Source: CAZAQS01 sp046485135 | GTDB taxonomy: Bacteria; Chloroflexota; Anaerolineae; Anaerolineales; UBA4823 | Direction of reading: 5' to 3' | Assembly (NCBI GenBank): GCA_046485135.1 | Contig: JAWOHN010000140.1 | Span: forward strand, 1 to 64,000 | Length of the DNA stretch: 64,000 nucleotides | In this document: piece after piece, positions 52,499 to 61,551 of the stretch | Numbering within the stretch: position 1 is the first letter of the stretch | How the letters are laid out: each line of letters opens with the position of its first letter | Position numbers and translations under genes: made by a program | The notes under the pieces: model-generated | What the model saw: the letters and a program-made list of their open reading frames with translations, nothing else | Databases searched by the model: none | What the model was told of the DNA's origin: nothing

Positions 52499-53440
52499 GT
52501 GTCCGATATGGAATTTATACCTTTCATTCGCTACCTGGAAGCAAAAAAATATATTGATGATCGATCTTTAAACGCCAGAGTGTGGGGCGGTTTAGCAGAA
52601 CATCTCAGCCAGCCAACGATTCCTCGTCCTGTGAAGGTGATTGAAGCAGGCGCTGGGATCGGAACAATGCTTGAAAGAATGCTTGAGACTCAGCTTCTAC
52701 AAGAAGCTGATTATACCGGTCTCGATATTGATCTAAATAATATTGCCCATGCCTACAATTGTTTGCCAGTTTGGTCAGGAGAGTGTGGTTTCAAGATTGA
52801 GCAACTTGCTGAGGGTATCCATCTCCTGGAAAAAGGAAGCCAAAGGGTTGAGGCTGGATTCAAGCATGGCGATATCCTAACTTTTGCAACCATGCCTCAG
52901 AACAGGTCGGCTTACGATCTGCTAGTTGCCAACGCATTTTTAGATCTGACCGACATCCCCACGGCTTTGCCGCGCCTGTTTAGCCTGCTCAAGAGGGAGG
53001 GGCTGTTTTACTTCAGTATTAACTTTGACGGCGTAACCATCCTGGAACCGGTAATCGATCCAAAATTCGACCAATTGGTCCTTGATTTGTACCACCACAC
53101 AATGGACGAACGTATTACCAACAACCTGCCATCCGGGGACAGCCAATCTGGGCGGCATCTTTTCGCGTATATTCGACAGGCGGGTGGGCAAATCCTGGCT
53201 GCGGGGGCATCCGATTGGGTTGTATTTCCAGGAGTAAACGGGTATCCAGACCGAGATGCCGACTTCCTGCATTTTATCATTCACACAATCCATGCTTCCT
53301 TGCAAAGTAATGCGTTGCTTAATCAGAAAGACCTGGAACAATGGATACATACCCGCCATGCTCAGATCAGGCGCTCAGAATTGGTTTATATCGCTCACCA
53401 GATAGATATCCTTGGTAAAATGAGTAATCAATTGATCTAA
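52499..53440 (+). CDS. Class I SAM-dependent methyltransferase-like protein
   Basis: The 313-residue protein has motif I VIEAGAGIGTMLERML and an acidic motif II DIDLNNI, then DLLVANAFLDLTD (motif IV-like) and LLKREGLFYFSINFDG. The N-terminal ~40 residues and the C-terminal ~100 residues show no known motif. The GTG at 52499-52501 is about eight bases from AGGAA and preferred; an ATG at 52508 is the alternative. The gap to the FkbM gene is two bases. The substrate is unknown. Confidence 0.82.
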   Translation: MSDMEFIPFIRYLEAKKYIDDRSLNARVWGGLAEHLSQPTIPRPVKVIEAGAGIGTMLERMLETQLLQEADYTGLDIDLNNIAHAYNCLPVWSGECGFKIEQLAEGIHLLEKGSQRVEAGFKHGDILTFATMPQNRSAYDLLVANAFLDLTDIPTALPRLFSLLKREGLFYFSINFDGVTILEPVIDPKFDQLVLDLYHHTMDERITNNLPSGDSQSGRHLFAYIRQAGGQILAAGASDWVVFPGVNGYPDRDADFLHFIIHTIHASLQSNALLNQKDLEQWIHTRHAQIRRSELVYIAHQIDILGKMSNQLI

Positions 53441-53470
53441 CTAGGACTTACACACTATGAAGAAAAAGGG

Positions 53471-54088
53471 TTGGGAATTGTGGTGTTGAAATTTATTTTA
53501 CGGACATATGGCTTATTGATTTTGATTGCGGGCATAATTGTCTTTTTGGATCAATGGACAAAAGCCTGGGTACGCAGGAATATCCCCTTTGGGGAAATTT
53601 GGGCTCCGATTTCTGGCCTGGAGGAGTACGCCCGGATCGTCCACTGGAGAAATACCGGCGCAGCCTTTGGCATGTTTCAGGATCTAAGCATCGTCTTCAC
53701 AGTGCTTGCGATTGTGGTTTCTGTTGCGATCATTTATTACTATCCACGTATCCCTAGTGGAGACTGGCCTCTCAGATTGGCTTTAGGACTTCAACTTGGT
53801 GGAGCGATCGGCAACTTAATCGACCGATTGTTGTTTTCCGGACACGTTACGGATTTTATCTCCGTGCTCAATTTTGCCGTTTTTAACATCGCCGACGCGT
53901 GCATATCGCTGGGCGTAGCAGTGCTAGTCATCGGGGTTTGGATCAATGACCGCCAAAAACCGCCGGATACCGATCTAGAAATGTTGGACGAAATAGATAA
54001 CCGGCTGGCAGATTCAACCAAGGACGATTCTCAGGAGAATCCAAAAATTAAGCAAAAGGGCCTATCTGAGGAATATTGGGGTGACTGA
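53471..54088 (+). CDS. lspA: Lipoprotein signal peptidase (signal peptidase II)
   Basis: LspA cleaves the signal of lipoproteins after lipid attachment. The 205-residue protein has four membrane helices and the two catalytic-Asp motifs, GGAIGNLIDRL and FNIADACISLG. The C-terminal ~45 residues form a charged tail. The start is uncertain: the frame starts with TTG at 53471 and GTG at 53480 or 53483 is also possible. Several lipoproteins in the window (BMP, metal-binding, LamG-like) would be its substrates. It overlaps the rluD-type gene by eight bases. Confidence 0.93.
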   Translation: MGIVVLKFILRTYGLLILIAGIIVFLDQWTKAWVRRNIPFGEIWAPISGLEEYARIVHWRNTGAAFGMFQDLSIVFTVLAIVVSVAIIYYYPRIPSGDWPLRLALGLQLGGAIGNLIDRLLFSGHVTDFISVLNFAVFNIADACISLGVAVLVIGVWINDRQKPPDTDLEMLDEIDNRLADSTKDDSQENPKIKQKGLSEEYWGD

Positions 54089-55007
54089 GGACCGAATTCT
54101 CCTGGAATACAACGAGCAAGGCGGAAACCGGCTGGATAGGTTCCTGGTGGAACGGCTACCAGCCTTTTCACGCTCACGCTTACAGCAGTTAATTCGTGAC
54201 GGATCTGTGATGGTGAATGGAAAACCTGCCAAGAAGGCCGGTCAAATCCTGGAAAGACCAACAACGGTATCAGTCTGTCTCCCAGCGCCAGAGTCAGCCG
54301 CACTTATCCCAGAAGAGATACCCCTAGACCTTGTATTTGAAGATAAAAATCTGATCGTGATCAATAAGCCGGCGGGTATGGTTGTTCACCCTGCAGCAGG
54401 GCACGCCAGCGGTACACTGGTGCAGGCCGCTTTAGCACACTCGCCAGAGCTGAGTGTGCTGCAAGACAACCAGCGCCCGGGTATCGTACATCGTCTGGAT
54501 AAAAACACCTCTGGATTGATCATCATTGCCAAGAACGCCCCGGCACAGCGCTGGTTGCAGGATCAATTCCGCGCCCGCAGGGTTGAGAAAATTTATGTGG
54601 CTCTGGTCGATGGGCACCCACCCACTCCCGAGGGACGAATTGAGACTCCTATCGGTCGTAGCCCCACCTCTCGCAAGAGGATGGCCGTTGTTGTTCCCCA
54701 AAAAGGGCGCTCTGCCATAACCGAATATCGCACCCTGGAAAAATTCTCCCAGCACAGCTACCTGGAAGTACGCCCGATCACAGGCAGAATGCACCAGATC
54801 CGTATCCATCTCGATTTTATTGGTTGCCCGGTGGTCGGTGACACCATTTACGGATTGCGAAAGCCCAGTATACCGATCAAGCGTCACTTCCTTCATGCTG
54901 CCCGCTTGTCGATAACCCTGCCAGGAGAAATCCAACCACGTACTTTCGAAGCGGACCTACCTGAAGAGCTCACTCAGTTGCTAGAAGATCTTAAACAAAA
55001 TCAATAA
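54081..55007 (+). CDS. RluD-type 23S rRNA pseudouridine synthase
   Basis: This 308-residue enzyme makes pseudouridine in rRNA. An N-terminal S4 domain (LDRFLVERLPAFSRSRLQQLI) is followed by the synthase core with the catalytic Asp in the signature VHRLDKNTSGLIIIAK, and later TGRMHQIRIHLDFIGCPVVGD. It starts with GTG inside the lspA end. RluA/C/D subtypes cannot be separated here, so the precise uridine is open. The gap to the aldolase gene is 11 bases. Confidence 0.92.
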   Translation: MTEDRILLEYNEQGGNRLDRFLVERLPAFSRSRLQQLIRDGSVMVNGKPAKKAGQILERPTTVSVCLPAPESAALIPEEIPLDLVFEDKNLIVINKPAGMVVHPAAGHASGTLVQAALAHSPELSVLQDNQRPGIVHRLDKNTSGLIIIAKNAPAQRWLQDQFRARRVEKIYVALVDGHPPTPEGRIETPIGRSPTSRKRMAVVVPQKGRSAITEYRTLEKFSQHSYLEVRPITGRMHQIRIHLDFIGCPVVGDTIYGLRKPSIPIKRHFLHAARLSITLPGEIQPRTFEADLPEELTQLLEDLKQNQ

Positions 55008-55018
55008 GAGGACCAGCC

Positions 55019-56056
55019 ATGGAATTAGTAGACCTACGTTCTGACACCGTGACCCAACCAACTTCAAACATGCGCCGGGCTATGGCCCAGGCAGATGTAG
55101 GAGATGATGTTTACGGGGAAGACCCCAACATCAATCGCTTACAAGAATTGTCAGCCGCTTTATTTGAAAAAGAAGCCGCGTTGTTTTTGGCTTCCGGTAC
55201 AATGGGCAATCTGGCAGCCGTTCTGGCTCACTGCGGTCGGGGCGATGAGGTAATCCTTGGCAGTAAATCCCACACCTTTCTATATGAGGCTGGCGGGATT
55301 TCTGCTTTGGGTGGCGTGCATTCCTGTCAGCTTCCCAACCAGGCAGATGGCACCATCAACGTTGAGGATATCCTGAGCGCAATTCGCCCGGATGACCCCC
55401 ACCAGCCAGTTTCGCGCTTGATCTGCCTGGAAAACACTCATAATCGCTGTGGGGGGATATCGCTGTCTGCCGAGTATACCGCTGAGATTGGCCAACTGGC
55501 CCAGCAACATAACTTGCGCTTGCATATCGATGGAGCCCGGATTTTCAACGCTGCTGTCGATCAGGGGGTAAGTGCAGCAGAACTAGCAGCCCCAGCCGAT
55601 TCGATCACGTTTTGTTTAAGCAAGGGTTTGAGCGCGCCGGTAGGATCCGTTTTATGTGGTTCCAGAGAGTTCATTGAGCGGGCTCACCGAATTCGAAAGC
55701 AGCTGGGTGGTGGGATGCGCCAGGCCGGCATCCTGGCAGCCGCGGGAATTGTTGCGTTAGAAACAATGACCCAACGCCTGGAAGAAGACCACCAACATGC
55801 CCAGCTACTGGCGCAGGGTTTATCCAATATTGCAGGATTGGTATTAGATCCAAACACACCACAAACCAACATGGTCTTCCTTTCACTAGCCGAAGGAGTC
55901 CCTTTTAGCGCAGACGAGGTTGCTACCGAACTGGCCAAAAAAATGATCCGTGTTGGGGTCACCGGCTCCCGCCGATTCCGCCTGGTTACCCATTATTGGA
56001 TTAATGAGCTGGGAATTCAACGCGCCATTGAAGCATTTAAGAGTCTGCTTGGGTAA
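55019..56056 (+). CDS. ltaE: Low-specificity L-threonine aldolase
   Basis: This PLP enzyme splits threonine or allo-threonine into glycine and acetaldehyde. The 345-residue protein begins with VDLRSDTVTQPT and has GDDVYGEDPNINRLQE. The PLP lysine is in TFCLSKGLSAPVGSV, and the Asp for the pyridine nitrogen is in LHIDGARIFNA. Length and motifs fit the LtaE family. The ATG follows AGAGGA. It is the last gene of the lspA-rluD-ltaE run. Confidence 0.95.
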   Translation: MELVDLRSDTVTQPTSNMRRAMAQADVGDDVYGEDPNINRLQELSAALFEKEAALFLASGTMGNLAAVLAHCGRGDEVILGSKSHTFLYEAGGISALGGVHSCQLPNQADGTINVEDILSAIRPDDPHQPVSRLICLENTHNRCGGISLSAEYTAEIGQLAQQHNLRLHIDGARIFNAAVDQGVSAAELAAPADSITFCLSKGLSAPVGSVLCGSREFIERAHRIRKQLGGGMRQAGILAAAGIVALETMTQRLEEDHQHAQLLAQGLSNIAGLVLDPNTPQTNMVFLSLAEGVPFSADEVATELAKKMIRVGVTGSRRFRLVTHYWINELGIQRAIEAFKSLLG

Positions 56057-56292
56057 TGGGCACATAAAAACCGTGATGCTGGAATATGGTAAATTTAAAA
56101 TGTTTCTTACGGCTCTGCCACAAGAAATATTTAACATTCCACATTCTCCTCATGTTGCCGAACTCACGCTAAAAAGGTCACCATGATATAATATTTGATA
56201 ATCCCCTATAGGGAATTTATTCACGATTTCATTTAGCTCTGGAATTCCAATGGAACATAGGATTCCTTCGGATGAGCGAGGAGACAGGTTGC

Positions 56293-57201
56293 ATGCAAGC
56301 AGAGATTAACACCTTTTTAGACAGCCTGGAATCCGAAACAACCTATTCTCACAGCACACGCATGGCCTACGGCACCGACCTGCGGCTTTTTTTTAACCAC
56401 TTGCAAAACTCCCTGCAACGCACGCCAACATTAGCCGACTTCAATGCCAACCATGTTGCCGATTTTTTGGAAGCCGAACGCCGAGATGGCATGCGTCTGA
56501 GTACTTTACTCCGGCGAAGGGCAACCTTGCATGGCTTTGACCGGTACCTGCGGCTGGAGGGGTATACCAAAAAAAGGTTGCTCACACCCGAACTGCAACT
56601 GATCGACAAATCCGATTTTGTTCCCAAAGAGCAAACCAAATATTTATCCACAGATGATATTTCCAGGCTTTGGGAAGTTTTATCTGTCTCAAATAAACCG
56701 CTTGGTATCCGCGACCACGCCATCCTGGCGATGCTCCTAGAAACTGGCCTGTCGGTTAGTGATCTGGTTTCGCTCAACCTGTCCGACCTGGACCTGGGAA
56801 CAGGTTGTTTCCATCTGGTATCTGATACCGGTCAAGATTTCTGGCTCTCGCTCGGAAATTCTCGAGAACCGTTATCGGTTTTTATCGAAAAAGCGCGGCC
56901 GGATTTAAATCCCGCTCCAGGTGAGCCAGCTTTGTTTATCAGCCAAAATGGGATCCGCATGAGCCGGCAGAGCATTTGGCAAGTCCTGCACAACTCAGGT
57001 AAGTCAGCTGGACTTTCTATCAGACTTTGTCCCCGCGTCATCCGCCATACTGCAACGATTAACCTGGTTCGTTCAGGAAGACCCCTATCTGAGATCCAAC
57101 TATTTCTCGGCCATACGAACCATTTATCAACCAATGCATTGTTACACCGCTTAGAAACCCAAAAACCCTTGGAAAACTCGAACTTGTCGAAAGAATTGTG
57201 A
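56293..57201 (+). CDS. Tyrosine-recombinase-fold protein with degenerate active site
   Basis: The 302-residue protein has the XerC/D layout: an N-terminal SAM-like DNA-binding domain (about 1-110) and a catalytic-fold domain (about 130-290). The active site is broken in three places. Arg I in TGLR is TGLS (S154). The HxxR pair is R248-x2-R251. The nucleophile Tyr nine residues after LGH is L283. Arg II (R251) and LGH are kept. The start at 56293 follows GAGGAG; an ATG seven codons upstream has no such site. It could still bind DNA. No att-like repeat or integrated element is seen near it. Confidence 0.85.
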   Translation: MQAEINTFLDSLESETTYSHSTRMAYGTDLRLFFNHLQNSLQRTPTLADFNANHVADFLEAERRDGMRLSTLLRRRATLHGFDRYLRLEGYTKKRLLTPELQLIDKSDFVPKEQTKYLSTDDISRLWEVLSVSNKPLGIRDHAILAMLLETGLSVSDLVSLNLSDLDLGTGCFHLVSDTGQDFWLSLGNSREPLSVFIEKARPDLNPAPGEPALFISQNGIRMSRQSIWQVLHNSGKSAGLSIRLCPRVIRHTATINLVRSGRPLSEIQLFLGHTNHLSTNALLHRLETQKPLENSNLSKEL

Positions 57202-57208
57202 CAAAATA

Positions 57209-58045
57209 ATGAGTGAATATATTGACATCCAAAAAATTGATGAAATTGCAGATTTTATCCGTGAGCGGATGCCGGTTCACCCAAAGATCGGCATGATCCT
57301 GGGTTCTGGTCTTGGTTCTCTGGCAGAGGATGTGGAGAACAAGAGCAGTATCCGTTACCCCGAGATACCTTCATGGCCTGTCTCGACAGTAATAGGACAC
57401 TCAGGTAGGTTGGTGATCGGCCAACTCGAAGGTCAGAATGTGTTTGTGATGCAAGGCCGGGTGCATTACTACGAAGGCTACTCGATGGCGCAGGTGACGC
57501 TACCGGTACGAGTCATGCAACGATTGGGAATACAAATCCTGATCATTACCAATGCAGCAGGCGGGGTCAATCCGGATTATGAACCTGGTGACCTGATGTT
57601 GATCACGGATCATTTGAACTTAATTGGCATGGCAGGCCTATCCCCATTGCGTGGCCCAAATCTGGATGAAATCGGTGCACGCTTCCCAGATATGAGCCAG
57701 GCTTACGACCGGGATTTAGGTGATTATGCCCGCCAGATTGCAAAAAATAGTGGTATTACTTTACACGAAGGCGTTTACGCTGGATTGGCTGGCCCTTCAT
57801 TTGAAACCCCGGCAGACCTGCGCTTCTTAAAAGCAGCAGGGGTTGATGCAGTCGGCATGTCCACGGTCCCTGAGGTCATCGCTGCCAGACATGGGAATCA
57901 GAGAGTCCTGGGAATCTCTGGCATTAGCAACAAAGCCAACTTGGACGGGAATACCGTCACCACCCATGAGGAGGTGCTGGAAGCCGGAACAATCATGGTA
58001 CCGAAGCTCTTGACGATTATAAGAGGCACACTTAATCTTATTTAG
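57209..58045 (+). CDS. Purine nucleoside phosphorylase (trimeric type)
   Basis: This 278-residue enzyme splits inosine or guanosine with phosphate. Motifs of the trimeric PNP family are GSGLGSLAEDVE at the start, VIGHSGRLVIG, QGRVHYYEGYS, ITNAAGGVNPDYEPGD and VGMSTVPEVIAARH. The Asn in GISNKANL fits 6-oxopurine preference. The gene starts seven bases after the recombinase-like gene. It fits with the nucleoside importer and purine hydroxylase encoded at 28-36.7 kb. Confidence 0.95.
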   Translation: MSEYIDIQKIDEIADFIRERMPVHPKIGMILGSGLGSLAEDVENKSSIRYPEIPSWPVSTVIGHSGRLVIGQLEGQNVFVMQGRVHYYEGYSMAQVTLPVRVMQRLGIQILIITNAAGGVNPDYEPGDLMLITDHLNLIGMAGLSPLRGPNLDEIGARFPDMSQAYDRDLGDYARQIAKNSGITLHEGVYAGLAGPSFETPADLRFLKAAGVDAVGMSTVPEVIAARHGNQRVLGISGISNKANLDGNTVTTHEEVLEAGTIMVPKLLTIIRGTLNLI

Positions 58046-58169
58046 AAGCCGGTATTTGGGCAAAGCAGCTGGTTGGTCAAAATTCTAACAGGAGAAAGTT
58101 TGGCTCTATGGGAGACAACTTATGTCAATCCTAAAGGACCAAAAATCATCCTAATCATTGACATTACTT

Positions 58170-58877
58170 ATGGAAGAAGCTCTCCGATTTTTCAAGACCT
58201 ATGAAGCCATTATTTATCTAGGGTTAGGGGGGCTGGCAATTTGGGAAATTCGAAAATTTATTTTGGCTTGGGAAGAAGTCCGTGGCGCTGCATTTGGATT
58301 GGAAAGAGAAAGCGCCCAAGGAAGACTGAATAAATCAGCCATAATGTTGGTATTGATCATGATGATGGCAAGTTTGGAATTTACAATTGTCTCTTTTGTG
58401 GTACCCGCGGTTCCTGAAGCTACTCCTCTCCTCACCCCCACAATCGACCTGCTGGCAACGCCGTCGATTACACTTCCAGCTTCTGCCCCCGAAACTGAAG
58501 AGCAGTTGGCTTCCACCACCCAAATACCGCCCGCATCCCTCCTAGATGAAGACAGCGGTTGTATCCCTGACCAGGTGATGATTACCGAACCTGCCAATGG
58601 TGAGACAGTCAGTGGCAGGATCACTCTGGTCGGCACAGCCAATGTCCCCAATTTTGGTTTCTATAAGTATGAAGTTACTCGCCCAGGTGAAGCCATCTGG
58701 CTTCCAATCCAGGCAGGCAGAGAAATGAAAGTGGATGAGCCATTGGGTGAATGGGATACCGAGGTCCTTCCTCAAGGCGCCTACCTCCTACGGCTGGTTG
58801 TCAGTGACAACCAGGGTAATGATGTAGCTACTTGTGTTATCCAGATAAATGTTACCCCACCAAACAGTGGTGGATAA
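58170..58877 (+). CDS. Membrane-anchored protein with Ig-like outer domain
   Basis: The protein of 235 residues has two hydrophobic helices (about 13-32 and 55-78), then a linker rich in Pro, Thr and Ala (about 82-125). A C-terminal domain (about 130-230) has the sequence of an Ig-like/bacterial Big domain: ITEPANGETVSGRITLVGTA and ending AYLLRLVVSDNQGN. No enzyme motif is seen. The ATG at 58170 is used; a TTG 12 bases upstream extends the frame. Function unknown. Confidence 0.7.
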   Translation: MEEALRFFKTYEAIIYLGLGGLAIWEIRKFILAWEEVRGAAFGLERESAQGRLNKSAIMLVLIMMMASLEFTIVSFVVPAVPEATPLLTPTIDLLATPSITLPASAPETEEQLASTTQIPPASLLDEDSGCIPDQVMITEPANGETVSGRITLVGTANVPNFGFYKYEVTRPGEAIWLPIQAGREMKVDEPLGEWDTEVLPQGAYLLRLVVSDNQGNDVATCVIQINVTPPNSGG

Positions 58878-58962
58878 GCAGAGAGCTGCCATCCCGATGA
58901 AAAAAACTAACCTTACCCGCACAACGGAAGAGTAATCAAATCGAAACGGTATTGGAGAACGA

Positions 58963-59502
58963 ATGCCAGAAATTCAAATCAGGCCCGCAATTGCAACGGA
59001 TATTCCCAACCTCATCTCTATTGACCATCATTACACCAGTGAGTATGCCTGGCAAATGGATCTTGTTCTTGAAGAGACCCAAATGGCGGTTAATTTCCGC
59101 CAGATACATTTACCACGATCTGTAAAGGTTGAATATCCGCGCGCTCCGCAATCATTATTGGTCGATTGGAATAAACGCTCAGGATTATTGATTGCAATCC
59201 ATGAGGAAGAGGCGGTCGGTTACATCAGCCTTATGCTGAACATTGCGCCCGCCACAACCTGGATCACTGACCTGGCGGTAATCCGGCGCTTGCGACGCCA
59301 GGGGATTGCCAGCGCTCTGGTACTGGCGGGACAAGACTGGGCACGTCAACATAAGACTTACCGGATCGTTATGGAAATGCAACCCAAAAATTATCCGGCA
59401 TATAGCCTTGCTCAAAAGCTGGGCTTTACTTTCTGCGGTTATAACGACCAATATTACGCGAACCATGATATCACCTTGTTTTTTGCCAAATCCTTAGGCT
59501 AA
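58963..59502 (+). CDS. GNAT-family N-acetyltransferase
   Basis: The 179-residue protein has the GNAT acetyl-CoA binding motif A, LRRQGIASALV (R-x-x-G-x-A form), after the beta-4 strand ITDLAVIRR, and a motif B region ending in KLGFTFCGYNDQYY. Substrate unknown. The N-terminal 90 residues are atypical. It stands alone between the Ig-like protein and the membrane HTH protein. The start follows TTGGAGA. Confidence 0.88.
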   Translation: MPEIQIRPAIATDIPNLISIDHHYTSEYAWQMDLVLEETQMAVNFRQIHLPRSVKVEYPRAPQSLLVDWNKRSGLLIAIHEEEAVGYISLMLNIAPATTWITDLAVIRRLRRQGIASALVLAGQDWARQHKTYRIVMEMQPKNYPAYSLAQKLGFTFCGYNDQYYANHDITLFFAKSLG

Positions 59503-59583
59503 ATTCACCAGCGGATTGCACCATTGGTAAGTACAATGGCAAAAACGTGTGGCTCATTTGTAAGAAACCTTTGAATTAACGGT

Positions 59584-61524
59584 ATGATCAATATTGTCCT
59601 CAACAGCTTCTTAATCCTAAACCAACTCCTGACAGCGGGAATTGCAATAACTGCATTTTCCTTGCTGATCTACGCCTTTACATTTAATCTTCGGGATCGG
59701 GTTGCTCGATCTTTTGCGATCATCTTGATTTGCGTGGTAATTGTCTTCGTCGGAGACACCATTGCAACCATTGCAGCGACTCCCACCGAAATGGCTTTCT
59801 GGCTCAGACTCCAATGGGTTGGGATCATCTTTTTACCATCGGCCTACTTACAATTTTCTGATGCTCTTCTAGCCACAACTGGGCGTCCTTCTCGTGGACG
59901 GCGCAGGTTCCTGGTGCGGATTACGTACCTGATCTCCCTGAGCTTCCTAGTTGCACTGGTGTATTCAGCCCTGGTTGGCCCTCTAGTGCAAAACATCGAC
60001 CCAGCCCCTCATTTAGAACGTACAGCTCTGACATGGATCTTCACGGGCTATTATGGGGCGATTATGGTCCTGGCCTGGATCAACTTCTACCGCTCTCACC
60101 AGCGCACCGTCACCAGTTCCAGTCGCCGTAGAATGCAATATTTACTGGCTGGGTCTTTAGCGCCGGCCTTAGGCTCTTATCCATATCTCCTGTTTGGATC
60201 ATCCCTGGCAATCCAACACCCGATCATCTTCTGGATACTTGCCACCGTCAGCAATATCCTGGTTTATTTCTTACTGGTGCTTATGGCTTACTCAGTAGCC
60301 TTCTTTGGTGTTCCCTGGCCTGATCGGGTAGTTAAAAGACGGCTGTTTAAGTGGCTGATGCGCGGACCCGTTACTGCCGTGCTGGTTTTAGCGCTTACCG
60401 TTATCGTGCGCGAAACAGGACAATTCTTTGGGTGGAACTACGCGCCTGTCGTCCCTATTGGAATGGTCGCAGGAATATTGATTTTCCAACATTTGATTAC
60501 CCTGGTTGCGCCTCTATGGGAACGCTGGCTTTTCCATGGCGGAGACCAAGAGAACATCTATCTGCTCCAAACTTTGGAAGAGCGCCTATTAACATCTGGA
60601 GACCTGCGCCAATTCTTAGAATCCGTCCTGGCTGCTATGTGCGACAGCTTACAGGTCACGCGTGCTTTTGCAGTGGTTCTCAACCCCAACGGCATAGAAA
60701 TGATCGTTTCGATAGGAAGTGAAGACTTTTCTGAGGAAGAACTCCCTGAAGAGCTCTTGCAGGTGGTAAACCAAAATGGCAGCGATCAAGGACTTTTCGC
60801 CTGGGGTAATTATTGGTTGGTGCCCTTGTTTGATGAGCAGCCGGATAAAAACCATCTTCTAGGCCTGATCGGAGTCTTGCGTTCTGAGAATCAAGTCTTA
60901 GACAAAGAGCGTAATGAGGCTCTCCTGCTCTTATCTGAGCGAGCTACGCTGGCCCTGGAGGACCGGCACAAACAACAGCAGGTCTTCTCTTCTTTGCAAA
61001 CCCTTACACCGCAGATGGATATGGTGCAGCGTTTGAGAGCTGCAGCACGATATGATGGAAGCCCTCTACTCACTGTCCCTCAAGAAACCTTGGAATATAA
61101 GACCCTGTCTCGTTGGGTTAAAGACGCTTTGGGGCATTACTGGGGTGGTCCAAAGCTAACTCAAAGTCCCTTGCTTAATCTCCATATCGTTCAGAAAGCC
61201 ATGGAGGATCATGAGAGAAATCCAGCCAATGCCTTGAGGGATATACTCACCAAAGCCATCGAAAAAACTCGACCAGATGGTGAACGCCGTTTTACCGGTG
61301 AATGGCTTCTCTATAACATTCTTGAGATGAAATTTATGGAAGGCCGAAAAGTCCGTGACATAGCCAGGCGCCTGGCTATGTCAGAAGCAGATCTGTACCG
61401 GAAGCAGCGCGTGGCAATTGAAACTGTCGCTGCTGCAATTCTTGAAATGGAACAAACAGCCAGAGAGGAGGAAAATGAAAAATTTGTCGTTGAGTTAGAC
61501 TACCAATCGGAAATCAGGACGTAA
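59584..61524 (+). CDS. Membrane sensor with GAF-like middle domain and C-terminal HTH module
   Basis: The 646-residue protein has seven hydrophobic helices (about 1-230), similar to the histidine-kinase 7TM sensor region. A middle region (about 330-470, LLTSGDLRQFLESVLAAMCDS) looks GAF-like. The C-terminal part has LYNILEMKFMEGRKVRDIARRL and then SEADLYRKQRV, a sigma-region-4/HTH-like element. No kinase or phosphatase motif is present. It would read a membrane or small-molecule signal directly at DNA or RNA polymerase. Recurrent architecture in related genomes is likely but unproven here. Confidence 0.7.
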   Translation: MINIVLNSFLILNQLLTAGIAITAFSLLIYAFTFNLRDRVARSFAIILICVVIVFVGDTIATIAATPTEMAFWLRLQWVGIIFLPSAYLQFSDALLATTGRPSRGRRRFLVRITYLISLSFLVALVYSALVGPLVQNIDPAPHLERTALTWIFTGYYGAIMVLAWINFYRSHQRTVTSSSRRRMQYLLAGSLAPALGSYPYLLFGSSLAIQHPIIFWILATVSNILVYFLLVLMAYSVAFFGVPWPDRVVKRRLFKWLMRGPVTAVLVLALTVIVRETGQFFGWNYAPVVPIGMVAGILIFQHLITLVAPLWERWLFHGGDQENIYLLQTLEERLLTSGDLRQFLESVLAAMCDSLQVTRAFAVVLNPNGIEMIVSIGSEDFSEEELPEELLQVVNQNGSDQGLFAWGNYWLVPLFDEQPDKNHLLGLIGVLRSENQVLDKERNEALLLLSERATLALEDRHKQQQVFSSLQTLTPQMDMVQRLRAAARYDGSPLLTVPQETLEYKTLSRWVKDALGHYWGGPKLTQSPLLNLHIVQKAMEDHERNPANALRDILTKAIEKTRPDGERRFTGEWLLYNILEMKFMEGRKVRDIARRLAMSEADLYRKQRVAIETVAAAILEMEQTAREEENEKFVVELDYQSEIRT

Positions 61525-61551
61525 TCAGTGCAATAAGAGGTGGGCTTAAAG

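Noticed and set aside
56272..57201. Integrated phage or genomic island marked by the recombinase gene
   Set aside because: Neighbours are housekeeping genes, no direct repeats or tRNA gene flank it, and its active site is lost.
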